Positions 1 to 17,252 are shown, counted from the first letter of the stretch. The stretch: DNA of 64,000 nt from Flaccisagitta enflata (GCA_965153355.1 OZ231126.1:46376001-46440000); one strand, 5' to 3'. A program made the numbers and translations. Notes: generated from the sequence alone by a model not told the origin.

Positions 1-717
1 CGGGGAGAACTCATAACCAGTTTCCCACGAAGTAGCGAGAAAGTGACACCGCCAATCACCGACATCGTCGCATCTCTTTAAATAACTCGCGGCTTTCGTC
101 AGCTTCATGAAATTAAAATGCTCGTCCTGGCCGACCACAACGACTTTGACATCGTCAACCAGCGGAATAGCGAGAATGTCTGCCAACTCGTAAGAAGGCG
201 GAGTGTTATCCGCGCCATTACCAAAATGATTGATTCCATGAGTTGTGAGTTCTTCCTCCAACCCTTTGGATCCCATCAAATACACCGAGTCGTTCGGCTT
301 CTCCAAAAGCTGCTCCAACTTAAAGCGCATGACTCGATTGACGCTGAAATTTTCGTTTGGAGAGCAAACGTAACCCGTCATCCGATGAATTTTGTCGTTG
401 AGCGCTTGCGTCGAGGGAATGCTGTTATTGGAGGCGAACAAGATGGCTTTCCCTTTGTCTCTTAACTTGCCCAGTGCGTGCTGCACGCGATCAAACCTTT
501 GAGCGTGATCAACGTGCCAAATCACGCCGTCGCAATCCAAAATGAGGGTGTCGAAACGATCTAATATCTCCAGCGCGTTTCTTTTCGTGATTTCAACCGG
601 CCATGAAGATGAGTGAGAAGAAAAGTTTTTGACTAGAGTTGCGGACAATGCATGGAAGGCACATCGGAATGGCGCATTCACAAGTGTCATGTTAGGTTTT
701 GCTAAAAAAGCTGCCAT
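1..717 (-). CDS. PGP: Phosphoglycolate phosphatase-like HAD hydrolase (3' part outside window)
   Basis: 239 codons are open without interruption from the ATG at 717-715 to the window edge, so the C-terminus is missing. After a 40-residue leader comes LDRFDTLILDCDGVIW, HAD motif I with the nucleophile Asp61 and Asp63. It is followed by motif II LFASNNS (Ser96-Asn97-Asn98) and a KLTKAASYL block close to the KLTKA segment of animal PGP. PGP dephosphorylates 2-phosphoglycolate and glycerol 3-phosphate in the cytosol; its paralogue PDXP acts on pyridoxal phosphate, and the LDR.DTL..DCDGV context fits PGP better. The leader is rich in Ala, Ser, Arg and Lys, so a mitochondrial signal or an internal start at Met10 is possible. 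The start codon lies 58 bases after the SECIS of SEPHS2 on the same strand and directly behind a TTTTTTTAG acceptor-like signal, which suggests it is a downstream gene of an operon. Confidence 0.88.
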   Translation of the reverse strand, partial: MAAFLAKPNMTLVNAPFRCAFHALSATLVKNFSSHSSSWPVEITKRNALEILDRFDTLILDCDGVIWHVDHAQRFDRVQHALGKLRDKGKAILFASNNSIPSTQALNDKIHRMTGYVCSPNENFSVNRVMRFKLEQLLEKPNDSVYLMGSKGLEEELTTHGINHFGNGADNTPPSYELADILAIPLVDDVKVVVVGQDEHFNFMKLTKAASYLKRCDDVGDWRCHFLATSWETGYEFSP

Positions 718-718
718 T

Positions 719-735
719 CTAAAAAAAGTGTATTT
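719..735 (-). other. Putative trans-splice (or 5'UTR) acceptor of PGP
   Basis: Read on the minus strand, CACTTTTTTTAG ends one base before the PGP ATG. A second pyrimidine-rich acceptor-like run ending in CGCCAG lies about 17 bases upstream. The SECIS of the preceding gene ends at 776, so there is almost no room for a promoter and 5' exon. Spliced-leader addition here is inference; a cis-spliced 5' exon is not excluded. Confidence 0.45.
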
Positions 736-775
736 CTGGCGAGGGGAGAAACTGGGGGTGCATGAACATTAACAA

Positions 776-855
776 CTTCATTTGAAATATATTATCCGTT
801 TGACAACGAGCTCCTATGAAAAGCCTTTCATCATCAAACATCATGCCAAATGAAG
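776..855 (-). promoter_or_regulatory. SECIS element (type 2) in the SEPHS2 3' UTR
   Basis: Folded by hand on the minus strand. Helix I is CTTCATTTG (855-847) with CAAATGAAG (784-776), 9 bp. An internal loop leads to the SECIS core ATGA (844-841) opposite GGAT (797-794). Helix II is 13 bp, TGTTTGATGATGA (840-828) with TCGTTGTCAAACG (809-797), including several G-U pairs. The unpaired AA (827-826) follows directly, and then a 5-bp helix III, GCTTT (824-820) with GGAGC (814-810), closed by a 5-base loop. The 13-nt spacing between ATGA and AA and the extra helix III are those of type 2 eukaryotic SECIS elements. It lies 221 bases past the SEPHS2 stop, where it would recruit SBP2 and direct recoding of the UGA at 4956-4954. 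Confidence 0.88.
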
Positions 856-1075
856 ATGAAGTTGAATCAAGCATTCTGGTGTACATCATGAACCATTATT
901 CCATTAACAATTGCAATTCCAATCTACTGACCAACCATGATCAATATAAAAAGTTTCATTTGAATTAAATCAAAAAAATTGAGACCAATAAAGTAAAATC
1001 AAACGACTAGCGGTTGGCTCATTGAACAAGAAACAGGAGCGCACAAAAACTGGAAATGTGAACGCCGAAAGTCCT

Positions 1076-4000
1076 CTACCACAACTCATCTTCCCTCTCG
1101 ACTGAAGGAACTTCCGTGATTCGCGGATTGTCAATGATTCGCGCAGTTCTTCCACCACACACAACCTCGCCAACGACCCTGATAGTGATAGACGATCAAG
1201 TTTCAGAGATCAGCAAATTATACTGTACACCGCGCATTTTCTTGATGATAAAACAGTCGCCACAATGACCCAGCTTTTCTATGAGAACCTCAAAGCTTTA
1301 AGAAATACACAAAAATCCTCACCAAGCCGGCAATCCTTCCTCCTCACAAATATCTTTCACAAAAGCATCCGCGGCTTCCTTTGGTATGCAGAGGAGCAGC
1401 CCTCCACTGGTCTCCGCAGAATATCCTTGCAGCAACCCAAATGCGATGCCACAAGTTTTGGCGACCGGAACCATTTTAGCGATGATCGGAAGATTATCAA
1501 TCACAAACTCAACTTCGTTTTTCTGAACCTGAAATTGATGTAGTAAATAAAGAGCAAAAGTCCTGTAGAACACAGGGGGAATCTGTCCATCCGTCCGTCC
1601 GTACGTCCCCCCCCTTCCCGCCTCACCCTCGGCTTCGTCTCCTTTGGGGCCCAAATCCAAACTGTATGGCCCAAATCCGAGCAAAATGGTCCAAATCCGC
1701 CCAAAATTGGCCAAATCTAGGCAAAATGGCCTGAGACCAGGTAAAATGGGCCTTAACTGGCTAAAAAACCTGAATTCTGGCCTGAGTTCTATCATCTTGG
1801 CCCCTTAAACTTAGATTCTGGCTCCAAAAACCCACATCCAAGCCTTAGAGACCCAGATCCTGACCTTTGGGACCCAGATTCTGACCTCCAAGACCTAGGT
1901 GCTAGCCTAAAAGACCTAAATCCTAGCCTCAGAGGACCAAATCCTGACCTCAGAAACTGAAATCCTTGCCTCTGAGACCAAGAATTTGGTCTCTGAGATC
2001 CAGATTCTGGCCTCAGAGACCCAGATCCTGGCCTGCTCCTGCCTCAACTTAACCTACAAACTATACAAAAATGGCAAGGGTACCATTGTCCATATTCTGC
2101 CTTTTGTCAGTTCTCCTTGATATTCAATGAAAATTTGAATAACAGGGCATCCTGGACAGAAGGAAGGCAAACAGGACGGACGGATGTACGGACGGACGGA
2201 CGGACGGACGGACGGACGGACGGACGGACGGACGGACGGACGGACGGACGGACGGACGGACAGACAGATTCCCCCTGTGTTCTACAGGACTTCGTCCCCT
2301 TCGGGGCCGCTGCCCTGCTCCCTCTCAACCTTCATCACTTCCTACTCAAGCAGGGCATGGGTAACGCTGACCACTTACTGCCTTTGGGCTGCTATTAATC
2401 TATATTCGCTCCTTTGTCCCTACACAAGGACGTCGCAACTGTCATAATTACATAGTAACATTCTGGTAGGCCAAAGCAAATGACACATACCTTGGCCATA
2501 TTCGCAGCGTGACCGAGAATCCCATAGCCGGTGACGTCAGTGGCGCAGTGAGCGCCATGCTTTTTCATCAAACGCGCGCCGACACGATTTAACCTCGACA
2601 TAGACGCGGCGGCACGTTGAAAGGCCTTGACGCAATCTTGAGGAGTAATTATGTTGGAAATACGATCCCACCATTCGTTCTTTTGATCCATCCATTGGTG
2701 GGCGTTGACGGCAATTTGTGTGCCCAGTGGCTTAGTGAGAATAAGGACGTTTCCGACGCAAGCGCCATCGGGAGAGATGAATCTGAAAATTTAAAAAGAT
2801 GGACTATCCACTAAATGAAGAATCAGAATCAAATCAGTCTATTTCTTAACATGAACAGCGGTTTTACAAGTCAAGGTCAAGAAAGACAGGTTTCACATAC
2901 ATTTACGTATTAGTGAAAACAGAAAAAGTCAGAACTTTCTATTATAACAGCCAAATCTTTGTTCAATGACAAAAAAGAAAGAAAGTTTTTATGTTTTTTT
3001 TAGGGAGACAGATTCTGGGAAAGAGAACAATGGAAAAGGAGAAGAGAGATGAACTCTTTGCCCCCTCCCTCTCGGAGTCCACTCACATCAAGACTGGTAT
3101 TTCTTCAGTCATTGAACAAAGATTGGGCTGCACAAACAGAAAATTATGACTTTATTGACCAACAATGTATGTGAAACCTCACTTTGATGTTTTTCTTCAT
3201 CTAATTAGAATCAACATACATTAAAATCAACATGCATTTGTATACAGGTTCAGATGGATTATAAAATGCTATATGTCACTTTCTAACCCACCCCACCCTA
3301 CAGCCCAAACCACTTATGGTAGAGACATGAAATTTGGTATGGAAAGTCAGTGGGGGAATACTTTTTGGGTCATCGGAGGGTTTTTTCAATTTCCGCCCCT
3401 GAGCAGAGATATGGGGGTGGGGTGGGGTAGCCCCTGAGGGTTAAAAAATTTCAAAAATTTTTTTTTTGAGATTTTGGATTTTTTCAATTGGATATGTTAT
3501 ATTAGGCTCTAATAAACATGAAAAACTAAAAATTATTATAAAATTCTTATTCTAAGTGATTTTATGAGTATTTTTGATGTTTTTGAAATACTTTGTTCTA
3601 ACCTTTAAAAGTGAATAACCCTTCAAGTTTTGAGAATAATTCAAAATTTTTTGTATATTTACCATGGTATAAACTAGATTTAACCAATTCAATTCAAAAA
3701 TTAGAAAAAATTTAAAAAAAATTTTTTTGAGATTTTTCAACCCTCAGGGGTTACCCCACCCCACCCCCATATCTCTGCTCAGGGGCGGAAATTGAAAAAA
3801 TCCTCAGATGGCCCAAAAAGTATTCCCCCACTGACTTTCCATACCAAATTTCATGTCTCTACCATAAGTGGTTTGGGCTGTAGGGTGGGGTGGGTTAGAA
3901 AGTGACATATAGCATTTTATAATCCATCCGAACCTGTACACATTTTAATCATGTTGCCACATCATGCCCAACTATGTCATAGTTTTTCACTAGGATAGCA

Positions 4001-5037
4001 AACGCTCTTGTGCAGCTCTAATGTGGCTGCAATAATGTGGAGAGGGGTAGGAAGAGAAGAGGATGATACAAAAACAGTAGCTGAAAACATGACTACCGCT
4101 GTAAAACCTGGCATTCACAGCACTTACACAGCACTTAATTCTCATACACAGTAACTTACTCATCGTTAGAGCACACGCTGCTCGCAACGCCTCCGATCAT
4201 CATCCAAGGATTGGGAGCAATTTGGCCACCCCTGACCATGGCGCCTCCTTCCTTGGCGCAGTCTCTAAATCCCTCCAGCATTTTGCCAATAACGATGTCC
4301 CGCTCTTCGTCGCTTAAGCGCGTGGGAATGCCGCATATCAGTTCCACGTTATCGCAGTCAGTCACGCCCATGGCGTAGAGGTCTGACAGGACGTTGGCGC
4401 AAGCGATTCTTCCTTGCATATATGGATCCTCGACCAGCGGATAGAAAAAGTCGGTCGTTTGGATAAGCGAAAGATTTCCGTGTCGTAGAGGAAGGATGCA
4501 ACAATCGACGCCGATGCCGATGCGTTTTCTTTCTGGCTGATCCTGTCCGGGTACCTGAGGTGAAGTTTCGTCGATAATTTTCGTGCAATCGTCGCCATCG
4601 CAGACGGAATTTGGGGCATTGGAAGATTGGTCGGGATCAGCCGTGGAGCGATCACCATTACCGTTATCTTCTTGAAGACCCTCGAGGAGTTTTCTGCGGA
4701 GAAAATAATAAGTGACACGGAGTCGCAATATCGTTGCGGACGGGTGGGCAGGGGCATCCAAACCCCAGCCTCACCCCAGCCCAGATGGTCCGACGGGTGG
4801 ACGGATGGATGGACTCAGCCTCTTGTAGAGTCGCGTGTCCGCAACTAAAAATATATTTTTTTCAGGAGCGAACCTCAAACCGTCTTGTGGTTTTTAAAGT
4901 AGCGGGTGAAATGACAAAACTCACAGGAGCAACTCCTGAGGGACCTTGCAGCCTCATCCTTTTAAGTCGGCAAGCTTTGTAAGACGAAATTCCGGATCCA
5001 AGCCGTGGGCCGACGGCGAGAAGGTACCTTGTTCCAT
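1076..5037 (-). CDS. SEPHS2: Selenophosphate synthetase 2, selenocysteine-containing
   Basis: Five exons: 5037-4925, 4693-4160, 2782-2491, 1528-1323 and 1178-1076, all with GT-AG introns and matching phases, giving 415 residues (human SEPHS2 448, SEPHS1 392). The enzyme makes selenophosphate from selenide and ATP, the selenium donor for Sec-tRNA. Exon 1 reads [21 protein letters not shown]: the in-frame UGA is codon 28, exactly at the active-site Sec/Cys position, with the catalytic Lys at 31. Exon 2 carries the ATP-binding region ([44 protein letters not shown]). Exons 3-5 hold the AIRS C-terminal domain ([53 protein letters not shown]). An in-frame TAA lies nine codons upstream of the ATG if this part is unspliced. 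A family A repeat sits in intron 1, a TA foldback in intron 2 and a family B element in intron 3. A SECIS follows at 855-776. Confidence 0.95.
1559..2400. mobile_element. Family B element copy (in SEPHS2 intron 3)
   Basis: Inverted ends AGTCCTGTAGAACACAGG (left) and CCTGTGTTCTACAGGACT (right, about 2278-2296) bracket a core of about 20-nt degenerate units (GACCCAGATCCTGGCCTC-like, 1800-2040) and a GACG tetranucleotide run (2176-2258). The right end continues through CGTCCCCTTCGGGGCCGCTG to the outer segment with GGGCATGGGTAACGCTGACC. The left end lacks the GGGCAGCGGCCCC part. No coding capacity is visible. Confidence 0.65.
3245..3936. mobile_element. Foldback element with TA target duplication
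   Basis: CAGGTTCAGATGGATTATAA at the left end is matched in reverse complement by TTATAATCCATCCGAACCTG at the right end. The arms (about 3245-3450 and 3720-3936) pair through the ACCCCACCCTACAGCCC and CCACTTATGGTAGAGACATG blocks. TA flanks both sides (3243-3244 and 3937-3938). There is no ORF of note, so it is a non-autonomous long-TIR element of Tc1/mariner/pogo-type target choice, inside SEPHS2 intron 2. Confidence 0.8.
4733..4851. mobile_element. Family A hairpin element (in SEPHS2 intron 1)
   Basis: A partial copy with GCGGACGGGTGGGCAGGGGC, a GGAC/GGATG microsatellite tract, GCCTCTTGTAGAG, and the terminal hairpin GTCGCGTGTCCGCAAC followed by TAAAAA. It lies in a 231-bp intron, about 40 bases from the exon 2 acceptor. 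Confidence 0.7.
4954..4956 (-). other. UGA recoded as selenocysteine (codon 28)
   Basis: The codon is in frame between LADLKG and GCKVPQE of SEPHS2, at the position that is Sec, Cys or Thr in the family. Coding continues on both sides, with homology to SEPHS proteins in the same frame and an open splice frame afterwards. Confidence 0.93.
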
Positions 5038-5072
5038 CTTTTTAGAGTCAATTTACCAGCAAGCTAAAGTCC

Positions 5073-5105
5073 CTGCAATTCGCAGAATTCAGGAATTGAA
5101 AAACA
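5073..5105 (-). other. Acceptor-like signal upstream of SEPHS2
   Basis: On the minus strand, TTTTTCAATTCCTGAATTC and then GCGAATTGCAG end 35 bases before the SEPHS2 ATG. The SNRPG stop codon lies only 255 bases upstream of that ATG, with no AATAAA or ATTAAA between the two genes. A trans-splice acceptor is plausible but unproven. Confidence 0.35.
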
Positions 5106-5292
5106 TGTAAACAGATGACTAAATCAAGCGAACAGTTGAGTAAGCGACAAAAATCAGCTGATTGAGACTGGTTGATCGTCAACACATTTTTAAACGAATC
5201 AAGGAGAAAGAGAACGTTAAAAATTATCTTTGGAAGACGCATTTGATCAGCATCGTGGTGACAAAATGTTCAGTCATTGGCAAAACGACGTA

Positions 5293-11572
<6,280 letters not shown>

Positions 11573-12148
11573 TGTGTGACAGGTTAATCAGAATTTGAGT
11601 ATCTTTTTATTCGTTGTTATTGATCAGGGTTAGGATCAGCTGATTGGACTCGTGACTGGAAACAAGATCAATTTCAATAAAGCAATTGAAAGACTCATAA
11701 TCGGGAATTGTCGATGCGATTGCCAACAAATATGTCAGAAAGAAGAAAAACAGCTTGGGCGGTACGAACTTCAGTGGAATTATGAATACAAAGGCAAATC
11801 TGCGTAGATTTCAACATGTAACTAGTAATGCCGAAAGGAATACAAAAACGCGCTCCGAGCAGTGATGACCAAACATACACGCCTTTGAAAAATACTGATA
11901 TCCCCCCGATTCTCAATTACATACATTATACATCCCTATGCAAAACAAAGTAATATTTAACTTTCTTACAATTTACTAAAGTATTTCTTAAATTCTTGAG
12001 ACCAGTCATTGCAGAATATAACCCAGCCAAATCAAACCGATAACAATCGATGATTGCAATCCAAATAAAACACAGCTTTCTTTCCCGAGGTGCGATACGT
12101 TACATTCATGAAATCACATCGTTAAAGAGTCAAGCGACCAGCGTCAAG
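11573..12148. other. Region upstream of SNRPG, no gene seen
   Basis: This should hold the promoter of the minus-strand trio. There is no clear TATA box and no acceptor-like AG next to the SNRPG ATG (upstream reads TTAACCTGTCACACA), unlike the two downstream genes. No other feature is recognised. Confidence 0.4.
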
Positions 12149-12152
12149 TTAA

Positions 12153-12761
12153 GTCGAGGTGCAAACGAAGGCAAAGTTTTGGTTTCAGACTCTTTCTATA
12201 ACTATATCATTGTCCAGATTATAATTTCCTAAATGAAATTTACAGTTTTGTTGTTTAGAATTATCTTATTTGTAAAAGAAAACCTAGTATGATAAAGGCA
12301 TAGGTTTATTTTATTGATAAAGACAAGAATTGATCACTGAAAGTAATAAATTCTATCAAAATGAAAGAGCAAAATTTATAAGCCTGTGAAGGGAAATTTC
12401 TAAGACTTGAACAAATTGAGTAATTTTGCATTTCTAAGAACATGGCCCTCATCTTATATATTCTTAGAATGAGGCCATGTTTTTGAAAATGCAAAATTTT
12501 GCATTTAGAGAGAGTCTTAGAATTTTCCCTAAGATAAGTCAAGTTGCAAAATCAATTTTTTTCAGAATTCCTTGATTTTTTCACCTCTTTTTACTTTTTC
12601 AGCACTTTCTGTTTTATCTACTAATGCTTTCCCATGCAAAATTAAAATAAATGCAACATAATAATTACATTTTTTGATGAAAAAAATTTAAATCACTAAG
12701 ATTTAAAACATTGAAAAAATTGGTTTGACTCATGAAATTTGATCTTCGTTTGCACCTCGAC
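12153..12761. mobile_element. Inverted-repeat element flanked by TTAA
   Basis: GTCGAGGTGCAAACGAAG at the left and CTTCGTTTGCACCTCGAC at the right form a perfect 18-bp terminal repeat. TTAA lies on both sides (12149-12152 and 12762-12765), as expected for a piggyBac-type target; a TA target with ends starting AGTCGAGG is the alternative. The interior has a hairpin around ACATGGCCTCAT (about 12439-12482) and no transposase. Confidence 0.65.
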
Positions 12762-12855
12762 TTAAGTATTTTCACCAATTCATATCGCCACTTCGTCAAA
12801 TAAGACGCAAATCTCGCGACATAAAGAAGCGCAATATCCGCAATAATGAAGCCTA

Positions 12856-15800
12856 CAGTACCGGAATCAAAGAACTGGTGATAAGGAGGGAAGCCATATC
12901 TCTCCAATTACAAGGATATGAGATCTGAAATTTTTCTGTGGTGTGCACCTATAGTACCCCCACCCCCCGTAAGGGTTTGGAGCTGTTCCGGGCATTTTTT
13001 GTTTTTGGTTGTCAAAATTTTTTTATTTCTTAAAATCACTATTGTAGGCCAAAAAATTTGTTTCAAAATTTTATTTTCATGTTACATGTAGTCAATACCC
13101 AGAGCTACAAATTTCATTTTTTGAAAAATATTTTTGGCCAATTTTTAAGGGAATGGCACTAAAAAAACCAAAATTTCAAAAAAATGAAAAATCGCTATAT
13201 TTTCTAAAATAAGTGGCTTAGCATAATAATTTTTGGCATGGAAGTAGTCCTGAGAACCCTTTATGTGTATGCAAAATTTCAACTCCCATACTTGAATTTT
13301 AAAGGAGTTATGGGATTTTGAAATTTTGATAATTTTTGGTAAAAAACATTTTTTCTTATAAAGATTTTTTTTGTGAACCATTTTTCATGAAATTTCATAG
13401 ACAAACAAAGTAATTGATATTTTTTTGCTTCCAAAAAAAATTTGGGCACTGCGACCCCTTAAAAAATTTTTTTTTTCTCAAAAATTGCTAAAATTGGCTA
13501 TTTTTCTAGGTTGAATAAAAACTGTTCCTGTTATCCGATCAACTTCATTTTTGGAGGGATTATTAACCTACATCTGCAGTAACTATGTTTCAAATTTCAA
13601 GTAAATCGGATAATTCGTTCCGGAGATATTCAAGTTCAAAGTGGAAAGGGCGAGCTAAGATTACTGTTTCTGTAGTATTTTAATGATAAGTCTTCATTGA
13701 CGGTTAGCTACAAATGTCTCAAAAAGGTAACGTTTAATCGATATGAATAAAGTCACTCCAAAATTGTTGCAAATAGATGTTGAATATGTCCCTGCAGCAT
13801 AACCAACCAAAATTTTTGGATTTCACAATCTCTAAAAAATAGGCAATTAAAACTGCGAAAAATGCTTTTTGGCATTTTTGTTACATTTTGGGTGTAATGC
13901 ATATGCTAAACGCCATCCCCATCCCCAATTTCTTGTGGCATATTAGTCCATGACAGGACAGATATCCCCCAAAAAATTTATTTATTTCGGTCACACTTTA
14001 AGCACAAAAATTTTGGTTTAAAATGGCAAAAAATGCGATTTTTTGAATTATTTAAGCTGTTTTTGGTATGTAATGCATATTCAACGATATCCCCATCCCT
14101 GAATTTTTTGTGGCATAGTAGTCCATGATGGGACAGATGTCCCCCCCAAAATTCCTTCAGCTCCATTACGCTTTAAGCACAAAAATTCTGGTTTAAAATG
14201 GCTAAAAATGCGATTTCTTGAATTATTTAAGCTGTCTTTGAAGTGTAATGCATATCAAACGCCATCCTCATCCCCAAACTTTATGTGGCATAGTAGTCCA
14301 TGATTGATAGACAGATGTCCCAGCATTCATTTCCACACAAGCTTAAGACAAAATTTTGGAGAATGAGATAAATGCGCATTTTATTTTGCTGTTTTAGTGA
14401 ATGCATATAAAACGACATCCCCATCCCCAAATTTTTTGTGCTTAAAGCGTGACGGAAATAAATATATTTTTTGGGGGACATCTGTCCTATCATGGACTAC
14501 TATTCCAGAAAAAGTTTGAGGATGGGGATGTTGTTTAATATGCATTACACCCCAAAAACAGCTTTTAAAAATTCAAAAATCGCATTTTATGCCATTTTAA
14601 ACCAAAATTTTTGTGCTTGAAGCGTGACGGAAATGAATAAATTTTTGGGGGGACATCTGTCCTATCATGGACTACTATGCCACAAAAAGTTTGGGGATTG
14701 GGATGTCGTTTAATATGCATAACACCCCAAAAAACAGCTTAAATAATTCAAAAAATCGCATTTTTTGCCATTTCAAACCAAAATTTTTGTGCTTAAAGCG
14801 TGACGGAAATGAATAAATTTTTGGGGGGACATCTGTCCTATCATGGACTACTATGCCACAAAAAATTTAGGTATGGGGATGTCGTTAAATATGCAGCATC
14901 ATGTCCCAAAAACAGCTTAAAAAATTCAAAATCTGCATTTTTTGCTATTTTAAACCAAAATTTTGGTGACAGTGCATGGAAATGAATAAATTTTTGGGGG
15001 GACATCTGTCCTATCATGGACTACTATGCCACAAAAAATTTGGATGGGGATGTCATTTAATATGTTATATCCCAAAAATGTGGTAAAAATGCCAAAAAGT
15101 TATTTTTTGCAGTTTTGTGCCTACTTTCAGAGATTGAAATTCAAAATTTGGTTGGTTATGCTGCAGGGACATATTCAACACCTATTTGCAAATAATTTTG
15201 GAGGATTTATTTATATCGATTAAACGTTACCTTTTTAAGACATTTGTAGCTAACCGTCAATGAAGACTTATCATTAAAATACTACAGAAACAGTAATTTT
15301 AGCTCGCCCTTTCCACTTTGAACTTATATATCTCCGGAACGAATTATCCGATTTACTTGAAATTTGAAACATAGTTACTGCAGATGTAGGTTGATAATCC
15401 CTCCAAAAATTATGTTGATCGGATAACAGGAACAGTTTTTATTCAACCTAGAAAAATAGCCAATTTTAGCAGTTTTTGAAAAAAAAAATTTTCTTAAGGG
15501 GTCACAGTGCCCAAATTTTTTTTGGAAGCAAAAAAACATCAATTACTTTGTTTGTCTATGAAATTTCAAGAAAAATGGTTCACAAAAAAAAATTTTATAA
15601 GAAAAAATGTTTTTTACCAAAAATTAGTAAAATTTCAAAATCCCATAACTCCTTTAAAATTCAGGTATGGGAGTTGAAATTTTGCATACACATTTAGGGT
15701 TCTCAGGACTACTTCCATGCCAAAAATTATTATGCTAAGCCAATTATTTTAGAAAATATAGCGATTTTTTATTTTTTTGAAATTTTAGTTTTTTTAGTGC

Positions 15801-16100
15801 CATTCCCTTAAAAATTGGCCAAAAATATTTTTCAAAAAATGAAATTTGTAGCTCTGGGTATTGACTACATGTAACATGAAAATAAAATTTTGAAACGAAT
15901 TTTTTGGCCTACAATAGTGATTTTAAGAAATAAAAAATTTTTGACAACCAAAAACAAAAAATGCCCGGAACAGCTCCAAACCCTTATGGGGGGTGGGGGT
16001 ACTATAGGTGCACACCACGGAAAAATTTCAGATCTCATATCCTTGTACTTGGAGAGATATGGCTTCCCTCCTTATCACCAGTTCTTTGATTCCGGTACTG
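12856..16100. mobile_element. Giant 3.2-kb foldback (near-palindromic) element with TA TSD
   Basis: CAGTACCGGAATCAAAGAAC at 12856 is mirrored by GTTCTTTGATTCCGGTACTG ending at 16100. TA duplications are at 12854-12855 and 16101-16102. The arms run about 1.5 kb inward with the same landmarks in mirror order: TATAGTACCCCCACCCCCC, the ATGCCCGGAACAGCTCC segment, TTCACAAAAAAAATTTTATA-like AT stretches, and CTCGCCCTTTCCACTTTGAA. The centre holds about 170-bp repeats in both orientations. No transposase ORF is visible. Confidence 0.9.
13900..15075. repeat. About 170-bp repeats in both orientations at the centre of the giant foldback
   Basis: Each unit carries ATGGACTACTATGCCACAAA, GGGGACATCTGTCC, AAGCGTGACGGAAAT and ATTTTTGTGCTTAAAGCG (or the reverse complements). 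The left arm has about three units in one direction and the right arm about four in the other, with the switch near 14400-14470. Confidence 0.85.
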
Positions 16101-16102
16101 TA

Positions 16103-17250
16103 CGCAAATGGCCGAGTCACTTGATGGTTTTTTTTTTTGAGGGACTGTATGAGTCAAATACAGCGGAACAAATTACACTGTGTAATGGTAACAATACCTC
16201 TTTTTCCCGATAATCTTTTTTGCACTCTTAATTTGCTTACAACTTGGAAACAAAAAAAATCATCTCTAAAAAGGGAAAACTCTTGGAGATGTGGTGATGC
16301 GGCAAAATTCAATTCAAACCGGCGAAATTCGATATTCTTGCATGGATCCTTTTCAATTCCTAAAATGATGATTACTGATTTTATTGTCTAAAGATTCTCT
16401 TTGATGGAATACTATATTTTTGCATAGATCTTTTTACCTGCAAACAGATGTATAAACAGAAAAATGATCATAAAAGGCTACAATTTATCAACAGATCTTT
16501 GATAAATTTTTATGTATTTGAGTGGGTTTCTTTTTGCTGTCAGTATTCTTTGTTTTTTTTTTCTAGTTATGAAGCTTCTTCCAGGACATTCAGAGGATTT
16601 CACAAAAAAAAAACTAGGATAAATATCACCTCGCTTGATGCTGTTTTTTCTTCTTCTCAAAACATTCTAAAGCTATGTAGGAAAAAGTTCTAATAGTTAG
16701 TCTTATAGATAGATCGCTTATACCTTCAGAATGGTAATTGCTCTTTTCCAATCCTCTTCCTCTATTTTGAAAAGGCAGTTGTCAGCAACATACCATGTTA
16801 ATGAATAACTATTATTTCACTCTCCCCTGCACCTAAGCTATGACTTTGCAGACACACACTATTCGGACCTTTCTCTCAATGCTTTGAATATCACCAAAAT
16901 CACCTTGAAATATGAAAATTTGCCATCTTAAACTTTGCTTGGTCATTTTTATTAATTAGGCCCATGTTTCACTTCGCACTGTTTGCTGTCATTAAGTATC
17001 ACTTTCACTGCTCATCCACACGCGACTACACCTACCGACTTGAAAAAAAAAAGCATTATCTTTGAAGCGGTACTGTTTCTTAACGTTCAAAGCAACAACA
17101 ACAAGATTGGTACCATTTTAATGATAGTTCTCTTTAGCATGCGACCACTGTTTAATCTCATCTATATCCCCCAACATTTATTGCTCTGTTATAGACCACT
17201 CACTCACTTTCACTGTCTCTCAGTTGACCTTTGTGTCAGGACAGCTTTAC
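16103..17250. other. Gene-free stretch
   Basis: AT-rich sequence with A and T homopolymers. No ORF with recognisable protein features, no tRNA-like sequence, and no repeat end seen before the family A copy at 17253. Confidence 0.5.
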
Positions 17251-17252
17251 AG

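Noticed and set aside
4156-4761. An apparent SEPHS start at [15 protein letters not shown]
   Set aside because: These residues are translated from a family A repeat in intron 1. The acceptor at 4694 and the upstream Sec exon give the true N-terminus.
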